Assembly (NCBI GenBank): GCA_940337035.1
Contig: CALNHX010003588.1
Coordinates: 82,205 to 146,204, forward strand
Reading direction: 5' to 3'
Length of the DNA: 64,000 nt
From: Agriotes lineatus
Taxonomy: Eukaryota; Arthropoda; Insecta; Coleoptera; Elateridae
Positions within the stretch are counted from its first letter, which is position 1; the number at the start of each line of letters is the position of its first letter. Position numbers and translations under genes: made by a program. Of the stretch, positions 32,716 through 41,460 are shown in pieces. The notes under the pieces are model-generated. The model searched no databases. It was not told the origin of the DNA and saw only the letters and a list, made by a program, of their open reading frames with translations.

Positions 32716-32894
32716 TGCGTTAGCGTTCAGCGCAGTTTTCGTAAAGCCTTTTGGCTCCCCATTGTTCGGGTTTTCTTGTACTAGATTAAGATCCATGTAC
32801 TATTAGGCTTTGTATATATGTGTGTTCATGTTACATGTTTTACTCTAGCTTTTACATGTCAACTCTGTACTGTTTTATTTGAAAGGTTACCCTT

Positions 32895-32910
32895 TCCAAG
32901 GCGGGCGGTA
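32895..32910 (+). promoter_or_regulatory. Purine-rich tract before 3' LTR
   Basis: CCAAGGCGGGCGGTA ends directly at the LTR start. Position and G-richness fit the polypurine primer for plus-strand synthesis in BEL/Pao elements. Confidence 0.55.
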
Positions 32911-33272
32911 TGTTAAGGACTTTATAAACTTTTGCCGCCTCTCTTACATGCTGAATTCGTACTGTGCGCAGTAGACTGCCTCGCCGGCATCCGATTCCAA
33001 AAACACTTACGTTTCATCTGTCAACGTGGCAGCATGCAAACAGGTCCGCTCTACGGAAGCTAATTCTTGTAAATGTTCAAATGTTCCATGTGTTTTTTAT
33101 TGCTAATAAAGTAACATATTTCCGGCTTTCAACGAGTGTATTTATTCAGTGAAACCTACAATCATACAGTCCACAAATTCCAAGGCGAGCTGGCGATCAG
33201 CGGTTTTCCAGATAGCGAAAAACTGAGAAGGCTACAAACATTGTACCTTCGATCCTGATTAGTGCTCAAACA
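32911..33272 (+). repeat. 3' LTR of young Pao element
   Basis: Same 362-bp sequence as the 5' LTR, from TGTTAAGG to CTCAAACA, followed by ATTGG (33273-33277). I see no substitution between the two copies. Confidence 0.92.
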
Positions 33273-33277
33273 ATTGG

Positions 33278-33468
33278 TCTGAACCTGATGGTGCTGGATA
33301 TGATTCTCATGGTTTGATTTAGCTCGGTGTCGATTTTTCTGACGTGGGCACTATTTAACCAGACAGAAAAACAGTATCCATTTATTTGCAAAATGCAGAT
33401 ATGAAAAGTTGCGGTCTTGAATTGTGTTATTGGAGGGTGCTCCGTTTTTTGCATCAGTAGGGTGTTTT
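33278..33468 (-). pseudogene. LINE RT C-terminus, proximal half
   Basis: The minus strand reads TAFHI-like TATFHICILQINGYCFSVWL, NSAHVRKIDTELNQTMRIIS and STIRF, the segment normally preceding WLP...NI.PP..RR in insect LINE RTs. The continuation lies at 27033-26494, on the far side of the Pao element. It ends at the hairpin beginning at 33467. Confidence 0.78.
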
Positions 33469-33636
33469 GGAGTGTTCTGAGACAAGGTCAGGTCAAGGTT
33501 GCCACCCCCCACCACTCGACCCGCCACCTCCCACCACCATAAATATTAAGGTCAAGGCTAAGTGTTGGTGGGAGGTGGCGGGTCGAGTGGTGGGGGGGTG
33601 GCAACCTTGACCTGACCTTGTCTCAGAACACTCCAA
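33467..33636. repeat. Long perfect hairpin, 68-bp arms
   Basis: TTGGAGTGTTCTGAGACAAG, GTCAGGTCAAGGTTGCCACC and ACTCGACCCGCCACCTCCCA at the left are mirrored at 33569-33636, with a loop of about 34 bp holding TAAATATTAAGGTCAAGG. Arms are almost perfectly complementary. It marks the left edge of the Polinton-like gene cluster and could belong to its terminus. Confidence 0.85.
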
Positions 33637-33740
33637 AGAAAAAATATTTAAAGTCAAGGACTTCAGATTTTAAGTTCAAGGACCTCTGCGCTTTTAAGTT
33701 CAAGGACCTCTGCTTTTAAGTTCAAGGCTAAATCGTATTT
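33637..33740. repeat. Tandem TTTTAAGTTCAAGGACCTCTGC
   Basis: Three to four imperfect copies of a roughly 22-bp unit (GTTCAAGGACCTCTGC with TTTTAA spacers). GTCAAGG also occurs in the hairpin loop and arms, linking both structures. Confidence 0.7.
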
Positions 33741-33962
33741 GGATGGTTACCTTGACTTAACCTTGTTCCAAACCTTTCCAAACAAGAACCTCCACGAACT
33801 GCGGGGGTTGTGAGATTCATATTGTTGAAATGATGCTCGCTCGATGGCGTAGAAGAATGTACTTGTGAAGACGGCTAAAGGAACAACGACAATGAATAAA
33901 ACGAAAAAAAGTGTTATAAATTCATTTATTAAGTATAAATTCATTTATTAAGTATAAATACA

Positions 33963-34328
33963 TTAATTAGGAATTGTCAAGTCTAGTGCACTAATTCTTT
34001 GTAAGGCATCACTTATGTTAAGTTGATCCGCAACCAAAAATTGTTTGACCTCTTCTAACTCGTTTTGTAATTGTTGCAACTTTTTACACATCTTCGCAAA
34101 GACGCAATGTTCGGACCGGCGCAAATGTTCTTCTAGAGGATCATCTTCCGGTACCCATTTGTGGATACGAATTTCACAACAAAAGCACTGCACTTCATCG
34201 CTGTCTTGAAGGTAGAAAAATCCAACCCGTGCAAGCGAGGCTGCAGGTATGACACCAGTCCAGTTTTTGTAGGTCTGGATGCGGTGCTCGTAGCGGCGGA
34301 GGTATGGCGGAAATACTTCGAGACACAT
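33963..34328 (-). CDS. BIR-domain (IAP-like) protein
   Basis: Starting at the ATG 34328 gives 121 residues. A single BIR domain covers about 15-80: RIQTYKNWTGVIPAASLARV at its front, GFFYL, then zinc ligands C48, C51, H68 and C75 in exact CX2CX16HX6C spacing with the EDDPLEEH segment. The C-terminal third is predicted helical or coiled coil (Leu/Glu-rich, 83-115). BIR proteins bind caspases or IAP antagonists and can block apoptosis; whether this one does is inference. There is no RING finger, so it lacks ubiquitin ligase activity. A longer frame extends upstream only through a GTG. Its TATA box lies just upstream (34376-34382). Intact beside decayed neighbours. Confidence 0.85.
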   Translation of the reverse strand: MCLEVFPPYLRRYEHRIQTYKNWTGVIPAASLARVGFFYLQDSDEVQCFCCEIRIHKWVPEDDPLEEHLRRSEHCVFAKMCKKLQQLQNELEEVKQFLVADQLNISDALQRISALDLTIPN

Positions 34329-34375
34329 GGTTAAATGAAAACTAGCGACTGTTACTCTGTAAGGTTGTGACACGC

Positions 34376-34382
34376 TTATATA
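34376..34382 (-). promoter_or_regulatory. TATA box of BIR gene
   Basis: CTATATAAGCG on the minus strand lies about 48 bp before the ATG at 34328, and AACAGTC about 27-30 bp downstream could serve as initiator. Position and sequence fit an insect RNA polymerase II core promoter. Confidence 0.5.
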
Positions 34383-34416
34383 GTTGGTAATCCAGAATGA
34401 GAGGGGGAATAGCTGT

Positions 34417-34821
34417 TCAAGGCTGACCGGGCGACTCCACTAGAATGGGAGCCTTGAGATGAAATTCCACATACATAACGGGAATGTCGTTGACTGCTTT
34501 AAATTTCAGCACGTCACCCCTTTTCAGGGTCTTTCCAGTCAACTCTGTAGCGCTAAGATGGCTATCATTCAAAATAATTGTAGGAGTTGCAGGATTCGTA
34601 TTGACAGAAGATATAACAGCCTCAGCGAATTGAACTGTATAGTTTAATTTACCGGATAGTAGAATATACCAGCCTTCAGGGTTAACTCCTAGACTTGTAA
34701 AGTGTATGTCCTTTTCATAGTAAAAGTCCGCCAAGTTCTCGAAAAGAAACAGTTGAGGAGGATCAGTGGAATGATCTGAGGGATGGCCAAGGTGATGTCT
34801 TCCAAATTTATCCAGCGGCAT
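34417..34821 (-). CDS. MPLDKFGRH-type Polinton-associated protein
   Basis: The 134-residue protein begins MPLDKFGRHHLGH, has YILLSGKLNYTVQFAE in the middle and ends in a beta-rich stretch with LKRGDVLKFKA, PVMYVEFHLKAPIL. I recall this architecture (MPLDxFGRH start, short strands, ending with VELxLxxP) from uncharacterised proteins of insect and cnidarian Maverick-type loci, but I cannot name a function. No membrane segment or catalytic motif is seen. ATG at 34821 is preceded by GGTCAGTTAG near 34891-34900 as a possible initiator. It is transcribed in the same direction as the BIR gene, 88 bp ahead of it. Confidence 0.65.
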   Translation of the reverse strand: MPLDKFGRHHLGHPSDHSTDPPQLFLFENLADFYYEKDIHFTSLGVNPEGWYILLSGKLNYTVQFAEAVISSVNTNPATPTIILNDSHLSATELTGKTLKRGDVLKFKAVNDIPVMYVEFHLKAPILVESPGQP

Positions 34822-34879
34822 TATAGTTTACTCTAACGCTTCTACGCACACTCGATTCGCTTAACTGCTACTTCGTTGA

Positions 34880-35058
34880 AATGCTATTTCTAACTGACCA
34901 ATTTTCCCCCCACCACTAGTTTTGGTACTCCTCCTACTTGACCGTGACCGTGGGCAACCTTGTAACTCCCTTCTACCACTACCTTCGAAAAGTAGATAAA
35001 AAAAAGAGCAGGCAGGAGTAGGAATCGCAGAACATCGTCTTATTCAGTGCAACTAAGA
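34880..35058. promoter_or_regulatory. Divergent promoter region
   Basis: Minus-strand genes start at 34821 and plus-strand genes at 35059. TCAGT initiator-like motifs lie on both sides (minus strand near 34895, plus strand at 35044), and GTAGATAAAAAA near 34995 sits about 40-50 bp before the plus-strand one. This fits a bidirectional core promoter; it is inferred from motifs only. Confidence 0.35.
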
Positions 35059-35733
35059 ATGGAAACCATTACCAAAGTTCTTGGCTTAGTGAAGAGCGGG
35101 CAAGCAGTGTTCGATGGTGTCACGAAGTTTAAACCGCAACAGTGTCCAGTGCTCCTTGGCAGTAGTACATATAGATTAAATAATTCACAGACTAAGTTTG
35201 TATGTGTGGGTCTACAAACCAGCGGTGGATTTGTACCAGTAATACAAATACGTGGAAATCACAATAATTGGGTTCAGCTGCTGGAACCCGAGTGGGGAAT
35301 CCTGTTAGAAAATGAGGGAATTATAACAAATTATTTTTATTCCGGAGCTGGACAATGGCCACCGCTTCAGTTGGGACCCATACTCCTATCATTCACAACG
35401 ATTCAAGCGGTGAAGGTGTTACGCATACAGGGTCAGGACGGATCGGATGTTTACCTAGGGAGAGAAACTGTGGAAGAGCTGTACAGAGTTCGCACTCTAA
35501 TTGGACGAAAACTAGCACAATTGAAGAACTTAAAGTTTCCTCAATTTTATTCAACAACAATAACGCGAGCGCTAACTCAACCTGGGGATTATATTCAAAA
35601 TCTACACGTTACGTTACAAAACTTTGACGAATTGTCGGAGAAGGCTCTGTGTCTCTACGAACTGCTGACGTTTGCTAGCGACAGTGTTAGGTGTGATATT
35701 GAACTAGAAGCAATTGGGCAGCAACTGTCGTAG
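35059..35733 (+). CDS. Unknown protein of Polinton-like cluster, 224 aa
   Basis: I choose the ATG at 35059 (METITKVLGL) over an upstream GTG. The N-terminal half looks beta-rich with alternating hydrophobics (FVCVGLQTSGGFVPVIQIRG, NNWVQLLEPEW), the C-terminal half helical (ETVEELYRVRTLIGRKLAQL, ELSEKALCLYELL). No signal peptide, membrane segment or catalytic signature is visible. I do not recognise the family. It is uninterrupted and followed three bases later by the next ATG (stop 35731-35733, ATG 35736), suggesting a shared transcript. Confidence 0.6.
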   Translation: METITKVLGLVKSGQAVFDGVTKFKPQQCPVLLGSSTYRLNNSQTKFVCVGLQTSGGFVPVIQIRGNHNNWVQLLEPEWGILLENEGIITNYFYSGAGQWPPLQLGPILLSFTTIQAVKVLRIQGQDGSDVYLGRETVEELYRVRTLIGRKLAQLKNLKFPQFYSTTITRALTQPGDYIQNLHVTLQNFDELSEKALCLYELLTFASDSVRCDIELEAIGQQLS

Positions 35734-35735
35734 TA

Positions 35736-36110
35736 ATGTGGATGTGTTACTCGGAGGCTGCTCGAGCGCCAGCTACAGATGTGCGCAGCGCCATAGAAAA
35801 TCTGCAAGGTCGGTGTGAGGACTTAGCATTCGACGCAGGACATGAAGTTGTGTATGGTATGGGGCGGAGCGGATATACCGATGAAGAGTTGCACACGAGA
35901 GAAAGATTATATGAAAATGGAGCAGAAGTATGTCAAATGTTTCTAAATAATGTGATAAATCGAAGGCTCTTTGTAAATCTGATGGAAGGTCTCGGGTTAC
36001 ATCATAAGCTAAGTGAAGTAAACAAATTTATAGAAGAAGAAGAAAATGAAGAAAAAACTAAAGAAGAAACTAGAGCGAAAGAAACTAAAGAAGAAAATGT
36101 TACTAGTTAA
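35736..36110 (+). CDS. Unknown protein with charged tail, 124 aa
   Basis: This frame starts two bases after the previous stop. Residues 1-95 appear mostly helical; the last 25 or so are almost only Glu, Lys and Thr and look like a charged coiled coil or disordered tail. Family unknown. Tight spacing with the 224-residue gene suggests reinitiation on one mRNA; alternatively the two are halves of a single gene split by a stop and frameshift at 35731-35736. Confidence 0.5.
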   Translation: MWMCYSEAARAPATDVRSAIENLQGRCEDLAFDAGHEVVYGMGRSGYTDEELHTRERLYENGAEVCQMFLNNVINRRLFVNLMEGLGLHHKLSEVNKFIEEEENEEKTKEETRAKETKEENVTS

Positions 36111-36392
36111 GCTAGTATTTATATAATTTTTTTATATTATTATTATATTATAGTATGTAATGTTTATTTGTTAAAGTTTTTTTTACTGAAGAAACTACTA
36201 CTTATAATACGTACAATGCTCTGACGAGAGTGGTCAAGCAGGTGTAACTCTTCTGCGCAAGTTTTATCATGGAGGGGGGGGGGGTAGTATTACTTTGCCG
36301 TCCAGCTAGTTATCCGACCATAACTTCGTTGTGTCCTGACAAGTGTGAGTGCGCCAGTACCTTTAGCCGTTCAGCTAGTTCTCTGAGGCAAC

Positions 36393-36851
36393 ATGAAATT
36401 GGTTATCGATATTCAAGGATTCAAAACAACCGACAAGAATTTCACTCCAAAGGAATTTGCTGCTTACGATGGAACCAGTATTGCTCACCACGTGTTCAAA
36501 CAACCCTTTCCTTTCGAAGCACTGCCTCAGAATTTGCAAAGGCAAGCCCGTTGGTTAATGGAAAACCATCATTGCATAGCCTGGAAGGATGGATTTACTC
36601 CTGCATACCTGTTCCCCACCATATTGCGACGCCTTCTGCGGGACGCTGAACTGATATATGTCAAAGGGAGAGAAAAGGCTGAGTTTCTGAAACGCTACAC
36701 CGCAACACCAATCATTGAAATTGCGGAGCAACCACCACTCAGTCCAACACAACCCCTTTGCATGTATCATGCTAAAACTTGTTGCTATTGTGCTTTGTCT
36801 AATGTTTACCATATATATTGCTATGTTATGCTAGCTGATAAATTTATTTAA
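36393..36851 (+). CDS. IDIQGF-type Polinton-associated protein
   Basis: The 152-residue frame begins MKLVIDIQGFK, has FTPKEFAAYDG, HHVFKQPFPFEALP, WLMENHHCIAWKDG, LIYVKGREKAEFL, and a C-terminal H-x5-C/C-A-L-S-N-V-Y segment. I recall proteins with this VIDIQGF start in insect Maverick-bearing genomes; the opening beta strand with D6 and the later WL..NHH..W pattern suggest an RNase H-like fold, which is inference. The last dozen residues drift into hydrophobic sequence, so the 3' end may be truncated by a frameshift. A run of G at 36270-36281 lies upstream. Confidence 0.6.
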   Translation: MKLVIDIQGFKTTDKNFTPKEFAAYDGTSIAHHVFKQPFPFEALPQNLQRQARWLMENHHCIAWKDGFTPAYLFPTILRRLLRDAELIYVKGREKAEFLKRYTATPIIEIAEQPPLSPTQPLCMYHAKTCCYCALSNVYHIYCYVMLADKFI

Positions 36852-38870
36852 ATTATCGTATTACTTTGCCCTTTATTTTTAACTTTCAATTCAAATCCGT
36901 ATTTTACAATATTATTAATGAAACTCTCTCCAGGTAGTTCGCAATATCTAGTAACCCAATGATTGACTTGTCAAATTCTCTTTGTTTAATTGCCAGTTCA
37001 TTGACTTTCAAAAAATTGACACCTAACGTCAAATTAATCAAAATTCAGAACGAATATCAAGGTTTTTACAATAAGATCTAATATTCAATTCTTCTCTTAT
37101 GTAAGTATGAAATTCAATTATATTTTTATACCTTCTTACTGGTTATAGCTTTGTGTTTCATTTAACCTTTTAAAACACAAACCTGATTTAACACTTTGCT
37201 TGTTAATACTGCTAAAATCCTTCCAAGCTGGATCCTCACTCCGACTGCCCTCAAACACCTGCTGGGTCCTTATCCAACTGCATCACCTGCGATGAATGTA
37301 AACCCTCAGCATCACCGTATTGCCATCCACTTCAAAACTTCCACATCCTATACTGGATTCCTGTCGTTGTCCCCTGCTGCTGTCAACTTCAAGTATCCTA
37401 GCTCCTGTACTGGATTACTGCAGTTCCGATCCCTCTCTGGTAAGTGTCAGCATAAAGCTTATTCCAAATATGAATTTGTCTCTTTTTTTGATGGTCCTAC
37501 GTCTTCAATGATACCCACAGGTTTCCCAAAAACAATTTGCTGCACGTACTAACCTCTTGTTTGTGCTTGTATTCCATTTCCAATGTAGTATCAATAATAT
37601 CCTTACTCCAAAGCTTGTCCCTTTATTTCTTGTTTTAATATTTTATTTTATGTTTCCACCTCGAAGATTTTGCTTTTAACCCATATAATTTGCATCAACC
37701 ATAACATTTACAAATTATACAACATTTATTAATGTTTCTTTATTCGAAAATCACACCCATATCAAATTATGTATACATTTTTGAGTTGTTTTTTTAGTAA
37801 CTAATTAAACAAATTACAAATTATTACTACTAGACACGATTCTTGCTGCCTCCTATATACTTTTTTTATATAATCAAAACAGATATTTTATTTTAATTAT
37901 CATAACAGATACATTTTAGTAGTAACCTTGGTATTTATTCCTATTCAGAATTTTCTTATTACAGATTAATTTTGAGTAATCAATCATTATGCTATTATAT
38001 GACTAACCAATAATAAGAAAGTTAATTTCATTATACTTTAACATGTATTTAGATCCATTAATTTGCTTATATCTGACTTCCAAATTTATTTGACTAAACT
38101 GTTTCTTTAGTATTCATTTTTAAATTATCAAAGAATATAGTGTATCATAACAATATATCATATATAATTAGCGATATCTACCGCTGGAAGTGACGAAATT
38201 TTAAGAGTATAGAAGGAGAAATATGGAAGATGCAGCAACTTTTATTCTTAATAGTAGATAGTCCCATTTAAAAAAATTAATTACACGTTAATGAAAAAAA
38301 TAGAAAAATTATTTTATTGCTTTATGTCCTGCGCCCCATTATAAAGTTTATGTGTATTCAAACAGATTTTCAAAACAGTAACAAATAACGATAAAATCAC
38401 AAATTAACCTATTTTTTTTATTTGAAGAGATAAATTATTTTTTTGTCATAATTCTGTTAATAATGTTAAAACTGAGGACTGTCCACCATCGATACGCTGT
38501 TCATCTATAGAAGGTAGATATATATATCGATCTTTAGCCGAATAATTTCTGTGACTCCTACAGCCTTAAATAGTTAAAGTGTTTATAGTAATCTGAATAA
38601 ATAAAAAGAATTTGTACTATTACAATATTTTTATTTACCTCTGTACGCACATGCTCTAAATACGTACAAAAACAACATAATGAGCGATGCAAATTATACA
38701 GGCAGGGGGCAGATGCTGTTTATAACAATCTGTAATGTGTGGTGGCGTTCCTATGACATAAAAACGAAATGCACTATTTTATGCAAATTGATAACACGGC
38801 CAATCGCAAACGATCAAAATATAAGATCTATGAAAGTACTCTGATAGTTGTATTCACATAAATGTTTAAA
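36852..38870. other. AT-rich interval of Polinton-like locus
   Basis: Mostly AT-rich DNA. A 118-codon ORF at 37196-37552 is GC-richer, full of Ser/Pro/Thr and lacks family character, so I do not call it. Capsid or ATPase genes expected in an intact Polinton are not seen here on either strand. Confidence 0.4.
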
Positions 38871-39247
38871 GTTTGAGTACTAAACAATGCAATTAAGACA
38901 GTTTATTACCTGTTCATTAGCGAATTAATACGCAGTTTTTGTCCACACAAATCAAATCAAAAACACATAACACCAATTTTATTTATATATATATAAACAC
39001 AAAAAAAATGTGAGGTGCAAATCGAAACAAAATTACATGCATCCATAGGTTAATTAAAAGTCACACCGCCGGTAATACAATTATTTAAGCATATTAATAA
39101 CAACACAGATTCAACTCATTTTGATGTCACTATTATTAGTTTGAGTACTAAACAATGCATTTAAGACAGTTTATTACCTGTTCATTAGCGAATTAATAAG
39201 CAGTATTTCACCCACACAAATCAAATCAAAAACATATAACACCAATT
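38871..39247. repeat. Direct repeat pair of about 109 bp
   Basis: GTTTGAGTACTAAACAATGC, GACAGTTTATTACCTGTTCA and CACACAAATCAAATCAAAAA occur at 38871-38979 and again at 39139-39247, offset 268 bp, with few differences. It is a local duplication of unknown role. Confidence 0.75.
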
Positions 39248-39907
39248 ATATAGCACAAATCCCACAAAAAAATCTCCACATGCAGCTGCGAGGCGTTTTA
39301 CAACCAATTCAGATATTAGAAATCCGAGGTGTCTAGGATGTACCTGTAAGCAAGGACAACAATATAAGATAAAATAACATACAAATATTTTAGGATGTTG
39401 CAACAAGAAGACTACGCGGGGGAACAAAGAACTGCTGAAAAATATTGTATGAGACTGAAATTACTTAACAGCATCTCAAAAGAACCAAAAACGGAGCAGC
39501 CACACCCAATTTTGAAAACTGCGCAACTTACGCAATATTAAACTTCCGCTGTTTTTAGTTGTTATCAAAGGCTAATCGCACAGGAAGATGCATGCGCATG
39601 CAACCTACTACATAAATACAGAGTGTTTTTAAAATACATTACCTACAATTATTTTTCCCCCGTTGCACCCAGAGCAGATTAACCCATGCGAAAAATAATA
39701 ACTGGTTTTTTTACAGTATAACATATGTTCTGTAAGAAAATCAGCGGGAGCAGGCATGTTTTTGCAGTAGTAATACACATTAGTATAAAATATAACCTAC
39801 TGTATGAATGCACCAGCAAACGAATTTCAAATAATATGTTATCAGCAAAAAACCGCGAACCTAATTTGTGGTTGTTAGCAAAGCACATATTTCGTTTAAT
39901 TTACAAA

Positions 39908-40057
39908 ATGCAATCGACTATTCCGGACGAAAGGAAGAAAAAATATCTATTCGCAATTTTTGTATTACTAATTTATATAATAATTTTACTGTGTAACCGG
40001 GTGTATTTATACATCAGATGCCGATACCCCCAATTGTTTGAAAACGTAAGTAAATGA
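39908..40057 (+). CDS. Small membrane peptide, 49 aa
   Basis: From ATG 39908 the peptide is MQSTIPDERKKKYLF followed by one hydrophobic stretch (FAIFVLLIYIIILLC) and a basic-aromatic tail. One transmembrane helix with a positively charged cytoplasmic start is likely. Small membrane proteins are common in virus-like elements, but this one has no recognised family and may be chance. Confidence 0.3.
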   Translation: MQSTIPDERKKKYLFAIFVLLIYIIILLCNRVYLYIRCRYPQLFENVSK

Positions 40058-40194
40058 TGCAAAGGATGAACAATTTTTAACAATTTATTTGTATAGCGCT
40101 GGGTTGCGGTTGTGTGTGTACCTGCCCAGGTTGAGATGTCAATCCCAGGTATTGTACCAATAAATCTATTCACACCCCCGGAGGGTCAACCGTG

Positions 40195-40210
40195 CCCCCC
40201 CCCCCCCCCG
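40195..40210. repeat. Poly-C run
   Basis: About 15 C between GTG and GATTTGAGG; a homopolymer with no further meaning seen. Confidence 0.7.
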
Positions 40211-40411
40211 ATTTGAGGGTGTGGATAAACCTTTGTGAGCGGATGGTTTACATACAAAGAGGTAAGCAATTTTAAAATACATATCCACTATATTAAATGT
40301 TGTTTTTATTGTTTTAGACTAATCCAGGTTCAGGTTACCGCATAAATGTTTTAATGTTATGGCGGTATTCTGCATTTGTATTTAGAAGAAGCATTAAATA
40401 TTGAATCCACG

Positions 40412-40728
40412 CTATTGTGTTTTATTACTTACATTCAGCAGAGAGAGATTCACTCCTTAGGGGGCCAGCCAAGTTAGCCAAGTTAAAGAATCAGAATGTA
40501 CCTAGTCTTTTTATTTAAAACCATAGTAGGAATACTAAATCGACCATGTTTGAAAATTTTAAAGGTGTATTCTATAAATAGTTTGAATATTATTTACACA
40601 GGTAATAACTGCATAATTTTTAAAATTCTATGTTATTGTGTTTTATTACCTAGCAGAGAGAGAGAGAGAGATTCACTCCTCAGGACCTGTAATAAGAACA
40701 ATAGTTAACCAAGTTAGAGAATCAGAAT
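40412..40728. repeat. Direct repeat pair with GA microsatellite
   Basis: TTATTGTGTTTTATTACYT with a (GA)n run, TTCACTCCT and AAGTTARAGAATCAGAAT is present at about 40412-40497 and again at 40632-40728. The second copy has the longer GA run. Confidence 0.65.
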
Positions 40729-40933
40729 AAAAAATATTTACCCAGGTTTGATATAAAATATCCATCATCAAGATTTACATTATAAATAATTGCACCAAAT
40801 GTACCTCTTGCAAACAATCCAAGTACATTTTCATGATACAAAAAGCTTTCGAAAACGTACTCACATAAAAATAGTTAATATAATCAATGCAATTTAGATT
40901 TTTATAAATAGATATCTGCAGGACATCCCCAGA

Positions 40934-41092
40934 TTAAACGAAATGAGGTAGGTTAATAGGAACCGAAAAAATGTGATTATCAACGGTAAATCGCATGAAA
41001 ACCTGATCGCCATATTGAATTATGGGGTGCTCGGGAAACGAAAATTCTTGACCATCGTTTATATTGATGCGAAACACAATTTCACACTCCAT
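40934..41092 (-). CDS. Possible small ORF, 52 aa
   Basis: From ATG 41092 the peptide reads MECEIVFRININDGQEFSFP and ends VDNHIFSVPINLPHFV; alternating hydrophobics suggest beta structure. It is not recognised. An overlapping ORF on the other strand makes coding status uncertain. Confidence 0.25.
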   Translation of the reverse strand: MECEIVFRININDGQEFSFPEHPIIQYGDQVFMRFTVDNHIFSVPINLPHFV

Positions 41093-41189
41093 GATAGCAA
41101 ACACACAACTAACAAACGTATTTTGTATCAACGAGCGATAAAACCACATCCGTCTATTGTAGTATGTACAGCATAATAATAAATAAATT

Positions 41190-41345
41190 TAATAATATAC
41201 TGGCTGTTCTATTTAAAATAGAAGTTAAAGGAAAAATGGGTAAAAAACAAAAGAAACCCATTTTAGAAGTATTCAACTGGAAAATCACCTATATCATATC
41301 AATACAGAAACGTGAATGTGTTAAGAAAATGGTATATGATTTATG
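41190..41345. repeat. Interspersed repeat R, copy 1
   Basis: ATACTGGCTGTTCTATTTAA, CCCATTTTAGAAGTATTCAA and ATCACCTATATCATATCAAT recur at 51075-51180 with small changes. The start resembles the ACAGGGTGTTCTATTTAAA terminus at 14851. A short ORF inside is a by-product. Confidence 0.6.
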
Positions 41346-41367
41346 TTGATGTATAGTTGTAATTAAG

Positions 41368-41385
41368 CAGCAGCAGCAGCAGCAG
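41368..41385. repeat. (CAG)6 microsatellite
   Basis: Six perfect CAG units before GATCTG, 5' of the polymerase pseudogene. Confidence 0.85.
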
Positions 41386-41460
41386 GATCTGATTTTAATA
41401 AAACAGTTTAACTAGTTGTTGATACCAACAGCAATGTATTATACAAAATAATTGTAATAA

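Larger units (their letters stand above)
27034..33272 (+). mobile_element. Complete young BEL/Pao LTR retrotransposon
   Basis: The 6239-bp element has 362-bp LTRs (27034-27395 and 32911-33272, TG...CA), a primer-site-like sequence just inside, a long leader, one gag-pol frame and a purine-rich stretch before the 3' LTR. ATTGG flanks it on both sides. Reading the two LTRs side by side I find no difference, so insertion was recent. Two features make it probably defective alone: the gag front is missing and pol shifts frame near 32290. It could still be mobilised by a complete relative. Confidence 0.93.

Noticed and set aside
37196..37552. 118-aa Ser/Pro/Thr-rich ORF in the Polinton-like locus
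   Set aside because: No recognised domain, biased composition and a weak start; not enough to call a gene.
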